Below are positions 1 to 7,634 of a DNA stretch of 64,000 bases, piece by piece; positions within the stretch are counted from its first letter, which is position 1; each line of letters opens with the position of its first letter. The translations under genes were made by a program, and so were the position numbers. The DNA is taken from contig URVC01000006.1 of the NCBI GenBank assembly GCA_900551245.1, forward strand, positions 1 to 64,000, written 5' to 3'. Origin of the DNA: an uncultured bacterium. Lineage in GTDB: Bacteria > Verrucomicrobiota > Lentisphaeria > Victivallales > Victivallaceae. The notes under the pieces are model-generated. The model was not told where the DNA came from and searched no databases. It saw only the letters and a list, made by a program, of their open reading frames with translations.

Positions 1-513
1 TGGCCGGACGCATAAGCGCCATCCCCTCCATGCCGCAGCGCAAAGCCACGAACAGCAGGTAGGCAGGAGCGCCCCAGATGATCGCCCGCAGGTATTGCCC
101 CGTCATGAGCCCGAGAGCCCCCTCAACGCCCATATCGGCGAGATGGAACGATACCAGATACACGATAAGGATGAGCGGAACCGAAATGAACAGCGCCATC
201 CAGATACCCTGCCGCATGACGTGCCCTGCATGTGTTCGCCGCTCCGCATGGACCCAGCCCCGCGAAGCTGCGCCACGCACGGCGTAACCGCGAGCAGCAG
301 CCCCTGCCCGAACAGGACGAGCGGAACCCAGAGCGACCCGGCCAGCGCCACAGCCGCCATATCCACCGCCCCCACCCGGCCTGTCATGACCATATCCACA
401 AACCCCATTGAAATCATGGCGATCTGCGCCAAAAGGGCTGGAACGGCAAGAGTAAGCTGCGTTTTCATTTCAGTGAGATAGGCTCGACGCTTCGTAGACA
501 TGAAAGACCTCAA
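1..513 (-). pseudogene. MATE-family multidrug efflux protein, N-terminal part, frameshifted
   Basis: Inner-membrane Na+/H+-coupled drug exporter of the MATE family, running off the left edge of the window. The first ~85 residues read cleanly from the start at 513, with two hydrophobic segments and the MATE-like stretch ending VAQLRGAG. Around positions 228-236 the frame breaks. The continuation (HVMRQGIWMALF, then LRAIIWGAPAYLLFVALRCG) is good MATE sequence but lies in another frame and runs to position 1. One inserted or deleted base would restore the protein, so this is either a sequencing error or a recent inactivation. It belongs to the Desulfovibrio-like part of the window. Confidence 0.7.
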
Positions 514-535
514 AAAGGAAAAAAGGAGAAAGACA

Positions 536-566
536 ACCCTCCTTGAAACACTGTCTCAAGGAGGGT
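536..566. repeat. Inverted repeat in the leader of the MATE gene
   Basis: Perfect 11-bp arms (ACCCTCCTTGA at 536-546 and its complement at 556-566) around a 9-nt loop, 23 bp upstream of the MATE start. On the minus strand it is followed by a T-rich run, so it could act as a terminator or attenuator in the leader. Its role is not proven. Confidence 0.5.
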
Positions 567-670
567 CGGCGGACTATAACTGGAACAGATAAAAAGGCAA
601 TCGCTTCTCATGCCCGAGAAAGCGGAAAAAAGGCGTTTCGATGTTTAAATCGGAGCTCCCCTTCCACCGA

Positions 671-704
671 AAAAAGGGGCGCTCCAATCCGGGCGCCCCT
701 TTTT
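671..704 (-). terminator. Rho-independent terminator after the CstA-type gene
   Basis: A 12-bp perfect stem (671-682 with 693-704), a 10-nt loop and A/T runs on both sides. It lies 5 bp beyond the stop codon of the leftward transporter gene. The symmetry means it could also work rightward. Confidence 0.85.
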
Positions 705-708
705 CGGG

Positions 709-2142
709 TCAAACGCTCAGATCATCAGTAGGCTGAACCTTGCGGCCTGCGGTCAACAGCAGCGCGAAGCAAATCAGCGCTATGGCGATACCCACGATAT
801 TGGACAGCTCGTAGGACATGCCGAAGCCCATCGTCTTCTCAAAGCAGATATACACGGCGCTCACGGCCGTCATGAAGCAAGCGGGCACGGAGGCAATCCA
901 ATGGAACTTGCCGCGATGCAGCAAGTAGGCGGCCGCAGCCCACAACATGATGGCGGCGAGGGCCTGGTTGGCAAATCCGAAGTAACGCCACAGCATCCCA
1001 AAGGGAATGAAGTTCAAAGCGACGCCCACGACAAACAGCGGGACGGCTATCATCAGGCGGTTCTTGTGCGGGCGCTGATCATAGCCGATAGCGTCGGCAA
1101 TGGTCAAACGGGCAGCACGGAAGGCCGTATCGCCGGATGTCACGGGCAGCACCACAACGCCGAGGACGGCAAGGGCGCCACCGAACACGCCAAGCAGTTC
1201 CACGGAGATGTTGTTCACGACCAGCGCGGCGTTCCCCTTGGGGCCGAGGGCGGCGGCAAGAGCGGCCGTATCGGAGTAGAAGGACATGCCGAGGGTCACC
1301 CAGATAAGCCCGATAACGCCTTCCGCAATCATCGCACCGTAAAAGATCTTACGGCCATGCTTTTCGTTGTTGATGCACCGGGCCATCAGCGGAGACTGCG
1401 TGGCATGGAAGCCGGAGCAAGCGCCGCAGGCGATGGTAATGAACACCAGCGGCCAGGCGGGCAGGCCGGAGGGGCTATGCATGGTCCATTCGATGTTGCT
1501 GTAGAAGGTGTACCCCTTGAAGGCCAGAGCGCCCAGCAGCCCAACGGCCATGAACACCAGCAGTACAGCGAAGAACGGATAGACGCGGCCGATGATCTTG
1601 TCCACGGGCAGAATAGTGGCAAGGAAGTAGTACGCAAAGATGATCGCCACAAAGAGCATACTGTGCATACCGGTCAACTGGGACAGCAGGCCGGCGGGCC
1701 CCGCCACGAAGACCACGCCCACCAGAATGAGCAGCACGACGGCGAACACGCGCATGAGCTTCTTGATGAGGTCGCCGAGGTTGTACCCGACGATATCCGG
1801 CACGGACTTGCCGTTATAGCGGACGGACAACATCCCCGAGAAGTAGTCATGTACGGCACCGGCGAACACGCATCCGATTACGACCCACAGGAGAGCTATG
1901 GGACCGTAGAGGGCACCAAGGATCGGCCCGAAGACGGGGCCAAGACCGGCAATGTTCAGCAGCTGGATCAGAAACACCTTGGTAGGGCTCATCTCCACAT
2001 AGTCCACACCGTCAGGCATTTTGCAGGCAGGCGTGGGGCGGTTGGGATCAGGCCCGAACACCTTTTCCACAATGGCGCCATACACACAATACCCAGCCAG
2101 CAGCCCTGCCAGGGCCAACACAAAATACATCCATGAAGGCAT
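709..2142 (-). CDS. Carbon-starvation CstA-family membrane transporter, short form
   Basis: Polytopic inner-membrane protein of 477 residues, all strongly hydrophobic apart from loops. The N-terminal block (GLLAGYCVYGAIVEKVFG, then NIAGLGPVFGPILGALYGP and GAVHDYFSGMLS) is typical of CstA. Family members import pyruvate or peptides during nutrient limitation. E. coli CstA has about 700 residues, so this is the shorter form common in anaerobes. The start has a purine-rich Shine-Dalgarno (AGGGGG) just upstream. It stands alone, with a terminator behind it. The substrate cannot be read from the sequence. Confidence 0.88.
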   Translation of the reverse strand: MPSWMYFVLALAGLLAGYCVYGAIVEKVFGPDPNRPTPACKMPDGVDYVEMSPTKVFLIQLLNIAGLGPVFGPILGALYGPIALLWVVIGCVFAGAVHDYFSGMLSVRYNGKSVPDIVGYNLGDLIKKLMRVFAVVLLILVGVVFVAGPAGLLSQLTGMHSMLFVAIIFAYYFLATILPVDKIIGRVYPFFAVLLVFMAVGLLGALAFKGYTFYSNIEWTMHSPSGLPAWPLVFITIACGACSGFHATQSPLMARCINNEKHGRKIFYGAMIAEGVIGLIWVTLGMSFYSDTAALAAALGPKGNAALVVNNISVELLGVFGGALAVLGVVVLPVTSGDTAFRAARLTIADAIGYDQRPHKNRLMIAVPLFVVGVALNFIPFGMLWRYFGFANQALAAIMLWAAAAYLLHRGKFHWIASVPACFMTAVSAVYICFEKTMGFGMSYELSNIVGIAIALICFALLLTAGRKVQPTDDLSV

Positions 2143-2360
2143 ACAATTCCCCCTCTAAACGTGAGTGTTACGGAACACCCTCCCTTACGGCAAGGAGATT
2201 GCTCCACTACCGCAGAAGTCTAATCCCGGCGTTCTTTCCGAGTCAAGGGGAGAAGTGCTTTTTGCGCAATAGGATACAAAACCAGTCCGTATGCTTTGGG
2301 ATCCACGCGTTGCACGGTCAGAAATCCTCTCCAGAGCCCGTGCAGCGCGTCAAATATAAA

Positions 2361-2390
2361 AAGAGAAGGGAGCCGAAACTCCCTCCTCAT
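2361..2390 (-). terminator. Rho-independent terminator after the porin gene
   Basis: Short hairpin (AGGGAG 2367-2372 with CTCCCT 2379-2384) followed on the minus strand by a T-rich run, about 40 bp past the porin stop. Apart from this and a small palindrome near 2405-2420, the 283-bp gap 2143-2425 shows no gene. Confidence 0.7.
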
Positions 2391-2425
2391 CAAAACTAAC
2401 CGGAATCGGCGTCAGCCGACTTCAA

Positions 2426-3847
2426 TTAGAAGGTGTACTGCAAGGTCACAGCACCGCGATAGATGTTGTCCTTGTAGCTGTTAGCATTCTTCCACACGTC
2501 TTCATTGAGATCAAGGTTGATCCAGCCGAGTTCGACGCCGAGGGTCAGATCCTTGTAGATCTTGTACTGGGTGTCGAAGTTGACTTCCCAAGCCTTGTCG
2601 GCGGTGGTCAGGTACAGGCCATCATTGGAGTCAAGGGACGCCCAACCGCTGCGCACCATTTCGGTGTTGTTGGTACCCTTGACGAAACCGACGCGGAAGA
2701 TGTGCGTCAGGTCTTCCATGAAGGAGATGTCCTTCGCCTGCAAGTACACGCCCATGGTCCCGGTGTTGGACAGACCGATCATATCGCAGGAATCACGACC
2801 GAAGTTATCGTCATAGCCGTAGGAAGAAGCGGTCCAAGAACCTTCAACGGTAGGCATACGTTCGGAACCGTTGTACGCATTGCTGTCGTCACCGGAAGCA
2901 TACCAGAACAGGACGCCAGGGGTGAAGTAATCCATCTTGTATTCGCCAAGGATGGAAGCGAACCAACCAGCACGTTCCATATCGAAGTTTTTATTGTCCG
3001 CAGCCCGATAAGAGCCCATATCAACGCTACCATAAGCGGCGTCAAGAGCGAAACGGAAGGGATCAAAATAGGTCAGTTCGGAAGCGACGCCCGCCCACCA
3101 AGCATTACCGTGGCGGTCATAGTTTCCAACAGCCAAGCCATTACCCATGGCAGGCAGCAGACGATCAGCCATCGTGACACCATTCTGCCCAGAGGCCGGA
3201 GATGCACTCGGGAGGCTATCACGGCCAATAGCGCCATACATGCCCCACGGGGTCACCTTCACGCCGTCAAAGGTCATGGGCACAGTCAGACCGACGAAGT
3301 CCATAGCGTCGCTGTACTGCTTAACGCTGTTGGAACCCGCATTGTCATTCTCAGCGCGGAGCCAGAAGAGGCTGGCGCCCACGTTCTCGGTGAACTGACC
3401 GGAAAGGGTGATACCAGCGCCGTCAGCAGCTCCGCCGCCGAGGATGGGGCTGTTGGAGATGAAACCGGGCAGGCTGAAGTTCTGGAGACCCATACGGACC
3501 TTGGCGTCGGTCTGGGGGATCACCCAGTCAACGTAGCTGTAACGGACCTTGATGATCTTGCCGTCGGTACCGAGGGAAGCGCCGTCATTGGACTTGCCCC
3601 AGTTCTGGTCGCCCATTTCGAGGAACAAAACACCCTTCAGGGATTCGGAAGCGATGACGTCGATCTGGGTACGCAGACGCTGTTTCGCGGTGAAGTTATC
3701 CTTGCCGGAATGCTTGGCAAAGGTCTGGTCACCCAACTGCCAAGTAAACGTCCAGTTGCCCTTGGCCTTGATATCAGCAGCCTGAGAACCAGCAGCAGCG
3801 CCGAGCACGAGGCCGGCAGCAAGAAGCAGAGTCACGATGCGCTTCAT
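2426..3847 (-). CDS. Outer-membrane homotrimeric porin (Desulfovibrio type)
   Basis: A 473-residue secreted beta-barrel. The start at 3847 is preferred over an upstream in-frame ATG because it has a strong AAGGAAGG ribosome site and opens directly into a signal peptide (MKRIVTLLLAAGLVLGAAAG, cleavage likely after residue 24, SQAA). The mature part is rich in alternating aromatic and charged strands (for example GNWTFTWQLGDQTF and VRYSYVDWVIPQTDAKVRMG) and ends in Phe (VTLQYTF), the usual C-terminal signal for barrel assembly. This style matches the abundant porins of Desulfovibrionaceae. It forms the passive uptake channel for small solutes. It is monocistronic, with a terminator behind it. 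Confidence 0.85.
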   Translation of the reverse strand: MKRIVTLLLAAGLVLGAAAGSQAADIKAKGNWTFTWQLGDQTFAKHSGKDNFTAKQRLRTQIDVIASESLKGVLFLEMGDQNWGKSNDGASLGTDGKIIKVRYSYVDWVIPQTDAKVRMGLQNFSLPGFISNSPILGGGAADGAGITLSGQFTENVGASLFWLRAENDNAGSNSVKQYSDAMDFVGLTVPMTFDGVKVTPWGMYGAIGRDSLPSASPASGQNGVTMADRLLPAMGNGLAVGNYDRHGNAWWAGVASELTYFDPFRFALDAAYGSVDMGSYRAADNKNFDMERAGWFASILGEYKMDYFTPGVLFWYASGDDSNAYNGSERMPTVEGSWTASSYGYDDNFGRDSCDMIGLSNTGTMGVYLQAKDISFMEDLTHIFRVGFVKGTNNTEMVRSGWASLDSNDGLYLTTADKAWEVNFDTQYKIYKDLTLGVELGWINLDLNEDVWKNANSYKDNIYRGAVTLQYTF

Positions 3848-3885
3848 TTGTATTCCTTCCTTCTTAAATAAAATTCCTTGATCGA

Positions 3886-3910
3886 CGAACACAGGACAAT
3901 CCAGTGTTCG
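3886..3910. repeat. Inverted repeat in the 5' leader of the porin gene
   Basis: Arms CGAACAC (3886-3892) and GTGTTCG (3904-3910) around 11 nt, lying 39 bp upstream of the porin start. It could fold in the mRNA leader or bind a regulator. The rest of the 311-bp gap 3848-4158 holds the divergent upstream regions of the porin and ftsY genes. I could not place a convincing promoter there. Confidence 0.45.
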
Positions 3911-4158
3911 CGTTTCTTTTCTCATAACTCTAAACCGAGATCAACCCTTTTTGTAAAAAAATTTAAACTTCGTGATTCTCACCCCTCTCAAACAGGCCAA
4001 AAAGGCAAAATCCCTGTACCGTCCCTCAAGGCCGGCGTGGTTTACCCCCTCCGAAAAGCAGGGCTTGACGGGACGGCACAAGTACGCAAATAGTCGCATG
4101 GTACGGTTGCTCAACGCTCCCGCCTCGCATCCGCAGACCTCTTTTTAAGGATAGACGC

Positions 4159-5232
4159 ATGGGTTTCTTCTCAAGTATCAAACGGCTGTGGTCATCGAAT
4201 AAAACTGCTGAAACTCCGGAAACGCCGCAGGCTCCGGCGGAGGAAGCACTGGCCGCTCCGCAGCCAGCGGAAACGGAAGACGGCGCATCTCACGAAGAAT
4301 CTTCCGTTTCCGACGCGCCACAATCTCCTGTGGAGGTTGTGGAAAAACTGCCGGAAACGGCAGCCGCAGAGCAGCAACAGGCCGATCTGGAAATGGATCA
4401 GCTCGCTGCCGGACAATCTCTTGAACCGGACGGGCAAGCTCCCGCACCTGCGGCTGCCGCCCAACCTGCCCCTCAGCCCGACGCCCCGAAGGAACCTTCC
4501 GGATGGCGCGATACGCTGCTGCTTACCCTCCGGGAAGCCGAACCGCGCCTGTCCGTGTGGCTGTCCATCGCTCTGGAAGATCTCGGACCCGACGCACGCA
4601 CGGGCGACGAACTCTGGGAGCGTGTCCGCTTCCTTTTGACAGCCCTTGGAGCCCCGGAGAACGAAGCCGATGCCTTCGTCGCCGACTTCGCCGCATGGGC
4701 CGCGCGCATGGAATACGAAGAAGTGGCGGACTTCCGTTCGGAACTGCAGTACCGCCTCGCCCTTGCTCTCGATCTTGAGGACGAAGAGGATGAACGCAAC
4801 CGCATTTTCCTCAAGCTGCATCAAGGGCTGGAACGGACCCGTGAACAGCTCGGCAAAGGGCTCTCCACCCTCTTCGCCAGCCACGGCGACCTGTCCGCCG
4901 ACTTCTGGGACGAATTGGAAGAACTCTTCATTATGGCGGACATGGGCGTCGAAGCCGCGACCGAGCTGTGCAAACGCCTCAAGTCCCGCGCGCGTGCCGC
5001 TTCCGCGACCACTCCCGAGGAACTTCGTCCTCTCCTCGCCGCGGAGCTGGAAGATTTCATTCTCGCGGTCAACCGCACGAAGATGACCGGCGTGCTCTGC
5101 CAGGCCAAAGTGCCGGGCGAACAGGGGCTCCGCGCCCTCCGGCTCGCCGTCGCCATCGAAGCGGAGGCGCGCCGCTACAACGAACAATACGGCTTCAAGT
5201 TCGCCCCCTGCACCCAGAGCGAACTGAACTAG
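4159..5232 (+). CDS. ftsY: Signal-recognition-particle receptor FtsY, N-terminal part, fused in frame to a foreign tail
   Basis: FtsY docks SRP-ribosome complexes at the inner membrane. Residues 1-120 are the acidic, Ala/Pro/Glu-rich A domain. About residues 215-295 form the helical N domain (LKLHQGLERTREQLGKGLST, then DELEELFIMADMGVEAATEL). The sequence should then enter the G domain with GxNGxGKTTT, but no Walker motif follows. After AAELE (about 5,045) it becomes DFILAVNRTK and GLRALRLAVAIEAEA, which resembles the C-terminus of a Gfo/Idh/MocA oxidoreductase. As written, the 357-residue product cannot bind GTP. The ribosome site is AAGGAT. The fusion is most likely an assembly join, not a real protein. 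Confidence 0.8.
   Translation: MGFFSSIKRLWSSNKTAETPETPQAPAEEALAAPQPAETEDGASHEESSVSDAPQSPVEVVEKLPETAAAEQQQADLEMDQLAAGQSLEPDGQAPAPAAAAQPAPQPDAPKEPSGWRDTLLLTLREAEPRLSVWLSIALEDLGPDARTGDELWERVRFLLTALGAPENEADAFVADFAAWAARMEYEEVADFRSELQYRLALALDLEDEEDERNRIFLKLHQGLERTREQLGKGLSTLFASHGDLSADFWDELEELFIMADMGVEAATELCKRLKSRARAASATTPEELRPLLAAELEDFILAVNRTKMTGVLCQAKVPGEQGLRALRLAVAIEAEARRYNEQYGFKFAPCTQSELN
5035..5065. other. Junction between Desulfovibrio-like and Lentisphaerota-like sequence
   Basis: Left of this point every gene has a sulfate-reducer character. Right of it every gene is Lentisphaerota-like. The switch happens inside one codon frame, in the middle of FtsY, with no repeat, tRNA or integrase that would explain a natural insertion. 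Confidence 0.75.
5051..5232 (+). pseudogene. C-terminal remnant of a Gfo/Idh/MocA-type oxidoreductase
   Basis: About 60 residues in the frame that follows the truncated FtsY. The pattern 'DFI-AV...G...GLRALRLAVAI..EA' is how many Gfo/Idh/MocA dehydrogenases end. It is probably the true 3' end of a Lentisphaerota gene whose body is missing because of the join. It is followed after 27 bp by ispE, so it may have been the gene preceding ispE. The family call rests on a short stretch and is tentative. Confidence 0.45.
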
Positions 5233-5259
5233 GAAAAACCGACGGGAGGGCGTGTCGCC

Positions 5260-6153
5260 ATGATCGCGGAAGCGAAAGCCGTTTCGAAACTCAACCTTTA
5301 CCTCAAGGTGACCGCGCGGCGGCCGGACCGCTACCACGATCTGGAAACCCTCTTTCTGCCGCTCGGGTACCCCGCCGACCGCATCACGATCGACTTTGAC
5401 GCGGCTCCCGGCATCCGGCTGAGCAGTTCGCTCGCCGGCCTGCCGGAGAATCTCGAGAATCTCGCCGGCCGTGCGGCACTCGCCTACGCCGACGCCGCCG
5501 GGATTTCTCCCACCTGGTCGATCCATATCGAAAAGCAGATTCCGGTGGCCGCCGGGATGGGCGGCGGCAGCGCCGACGCGGGGACGGTACTTTCTCTGCT
5601 CGCCGCGCATTACGGCAGGGTTGCGCACGACGACCTCGCGGCACTCGCGCTCACCCTCGGGGCGGATGTGCCCTATTTCCTCTCGCCCCGTGCCGCAACG
5701 GCGACCGGCGTGGGGGACCGGATTGCTCCGATTGACGGAATCCTCACGGTACCGCTTCTGCTGGTGGTCAATCCGCACTTCCCCGTGAGCGCGAAGTGGG
5801 CCTACACCAACCTCGACCGCTCCCGGATCGGCGAGGATTCGGAACAGCGGCTTCCGCGGCTGATCGCGGCGCTCCGCGCCGGCGATGCCGAAAGTGTTGC
5901 CCGACTGCTGCACAACGATCTTGCATTCGCTCTCTACGAAAAGTTCCCGATGCTGCGGCAGTTGCGGGAGTTCATGAACGCCAACGGCGCGCTCAACTCC
6001 CAGATCACCGGCAGCGGGCCGACGATGTTCGCAATCTGCCGGACGCAGGAGGAGCGGACCCGCCTCGCCGCGCGTCTGCGCGAAACATTTTCCTCTGAAA
6101 CGATAACGGTCTTCGAAGAGATTCCGACCGGTATTCTGGAGATATCCCGATGA
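5260..6153 (+). CDS. ispE: 4-diphosphocytidyl-2-C-methyl-D-erythritol kinase
   Basis: Fourth enzyme of the MEP isoprenoid pathway: ATP-dependent phosphorylation of CDP-methylerythritol in the cytosol. GHMP kinase fold, 297 residues, close to the usual 280-310. Seen: the N-terminal substrate motif KLNLYLKVTARRPDRYHDLET, with a lysine and the family RPDGYH site changed to RPDRYH; the ATP-binding loop PVAAGMGGGSADAG (about residues 92-105); LGADVPYF; and the C-terminal GSGPTMFAI motif. The ribosome site GGGAGG precedes the ATG. It overlaps gmhB by 4 bp, so the two are co-translated. Confidence 0.95.
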   Translation: MIAEAKAVSKLNLYLKVTARRPDRYHDLETLFLPLGYPADRITIDFDAAPGIRLSSSLAGLPENLENLAGRAALAYADAAGISPTWSIHIEKQIPVAAGMGGGSADAGTVLSLLAAHYGRVAHDDLAALALTLGADVPYFLSPRAATATGVGDRIAPIDGILTVPLLLVVNPHFPVSAKWAYTNLDRSRIGEDSEQRLPRLIAALRAGDAESVARLLHNDLAFALYEKFPMLRQLREFMNANGALNSQITGSGPTMFAICRTQEERTRLAARLRETFSSETITVFEEIPTGILEISR

Positions 6154-6698
6154 AACAGGCTTTTTTTCTCGACCGCGACGGCGTCATCAACGTCGAGGTC
6201 GACTACCTTTCCGACCCGGACAAGGCGGAACTGATTCCCGGCGTTCCGGAAGCGCTCCGTGAAATCCACGCGCACGGCTTCCTCGCCATCGTGGTGACCA
6301 ACCAGTCCGGCGTCGCGCGCGGCATGTACACGCAAAACGAGGTGAATGCCGTCCACCGCCGGATTGACGAACTGCTCGCCGCCGCCGGAGCGAAGGTGGA
6401 TGGCTGGTACTTCTGCCCCCATCACCCGAAGCACACCGGCCCCTGCGACTGCCGGAAACCCGCTCCCGGCATGCTGCTGCAGGCGGCGCGGGAGCATGAA
6501 ATCGATCTGGCGAACTCGGTGATGGTCGGCGACCGCCTCAGCGACCTCGAAGCGGGGCGCGCCGCCGGCTGCCGTACCGTCTGGCTGGTCAAGACCGGCT
6601 ACGGCGCCGAAGTGGTCCGCACCACCGATCTTACCGGCGTCAATGTGGCGGAGGATCTCGCCGACGCGGTCCGCTGTACGTTTGCCGGGGAGGCGTGA
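6150..6698 (+). CDS. gmhB: D-glycero-D-manno-heptose 1,7-bisphosphate 7-phosphatase
   Basis: HAD-family phosphatase that removes the 7-phosphate of heptose bisphosphate during synthesis of the LPS core sugar ADP-heptose. 182 residues. Motif I is FLDRDGVIN (nucleophile Asp and general acid Asp), motif II is VVTNQSG, and the GmhB-specific zinc loop CPHHP...CDCRKP is intact, as is the final motif VMVGDRLSDLEAG. The start overlaps the ispE stop (ATGA). Its presence shows that the Lentisphaerota-like organism makes a heptose-containing envelope glycan. Confidence 0.95.
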   Translation: MKQAFFLDRDGVINVEVDYLSDPDKAELIPGVPEALREIHAHGFLAIVVTNQSGVARGMYTQNEVNAVHRRIDELLAAAGAKVDGWYFCPHHPKHTGPCDCRKPAPGMLLQAAREHEIDLANSVMVGDRLSDLEAGRAAGCRTVWLVKTGYGAEVVRTTDLTGVNVAEDLADAVRCTFAGEA

Positions 6699-6704
6699 TC
6701 CATC

Positions 6705-7634
6705 ATGGCCTATTTGCGCAACCTCGCTCTGTTCGGCGCCTTCATCGCCGGTTACTTCTGCCCGTGGGCGGCCTCGCTGAACTGGCTGATCCGCTGGCTG
6801 ATCGTCGGAATGATGTTCATGGTGATGTTGCAGGTGAAGTTCACCGTACGCTCCATCCGGGTGCACCATCTCATCATCCTGCTCGCCAACATCGCCGTCG
6901 GCATGGGCGGCTGGGGGATCTTCATGCTCGCCGGGAACCGGGAGCTGGCCGAAGTGGCCTTCTTCACCGGCATCACGCCGACCGCCACCGCGGCGCCGGT
7001 GATCGTCGGACTGCTCGGCGAACGGGTGGATTACGCGGTCAGCGCCTTTCTCGCGACCAACCTCGGGATGGCGGTGCTTTTCCCCTTCCTGATTCCGATT
7101 GCGATCGGCAATCCGGCGCCGACGGTCTTCGCCGACGTGATCGGCAGCCTCTGCATCGTGGTGGGGATTCCGGTCGCGCTGGCGGTTCCGCTCCGCAAAC
7201 TCTATCCTGCGGCGACGGAGCTGCCGAAACGGTGCAAGAATCTCTCGTTCTTCACCTGGGTGGCGGCAATCTTCCTCATCATCGCCAATGCTTCGCAGTT
7301 CCTGCGCGAACAGCAGGCGAACCTGCCGCCGGGCATCCTGTGGAAAATCGCCGTCGTCTCGCTGCTCATCTGCATCGTCAACTTCGCCGGCGGCCGGATG
7401 ATCGGCGGGAAGAAGTTCTTCCGCGAATCCAGCCAGGTGCTCGGGCAGAAGAACACCACGCTCACGATCTTTCTCGCGATCATCTACGCCAATCCCCTGA
7501 TCGCGCTCGGACCGACCTTCTACGTCATCTGGCACAATGGATGGAACGCCTGGCAGCTCCAGATGCGCACCTTCCGTGAACGAAAGAAACGACGCCGCGT
7601 CACGCTGTTGAAAAAACCCCAGGGGAACGTCTGA
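6705..7634 (+). CDS. Putative BASS/SBF-type sodium-dependent transporter
   Basis: 309-residue integral membrane protein with about nine hydrophobic segments. The pattern FTGITPTATAAPVIVGLLGE in the middle and GQKNTTLTIFLAIIYANPLI near the end resemble the two crossover regions of bile-acid:sodium symporters (BASS/SBF), a fold shared with some arsenite and pantoate carriers. The C-terminus is a basic cytosolic tail (RERKKRRR). It starts 6 bp after gmhB and its stop overlaps the ATG of the histidine kinase (TGATG), so sensor and transporter are likely co-expressed. The substrate is unknown, and family assignment is by pattern only. Confidence 0.6.
   Translation: MAYLRNLALFGAFIAGYFCPWAASLNWLIRWLIVGMMFMVMLQVKFTVRSIRVHHLIILLANIAVGMGGWGIFMLAGNRELAEVAFFTGITPTATAAPVIVGLLGERVDYAVSAFLATNLGMAVLFPFLIPIAIGNPAPTVFADVIGSLCIVVGIPVALAVPLRKLYPAATELPKRCKNLSFFTWVAAIFLIIANASQFLREQQANLPPGILWKIAVVSLLICIVNFAGGRMIGGKKFFRESSQVLGQKNTTLTIFLAIIYANPLIALGPTFYVIWHNGWNAWQLQMRTFRERKKRRRVTLLKKPQGNV

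Noticed and set aside
536..566. Riboswitch upstream of the MATE gene
   Set aside because: Only one simple hairpin is present. No conserved aptamer pattern (for example guanidine) could be recognised.
901..2136. 411-residue frame antisense to the CstA gene
   Set aside because: It mirrors the transporter codons, is rich in His/Gly/Gln, has no ribosome site and no recognisable domain.
4192..5913. 573-residue frame antisense to ftsY and ispE
   Set aside because: It crosses the chimeric junction and covers two recognisable genes on the other strand. Its composition (Arg, Gly, Phe) is that of an antisense shadow.
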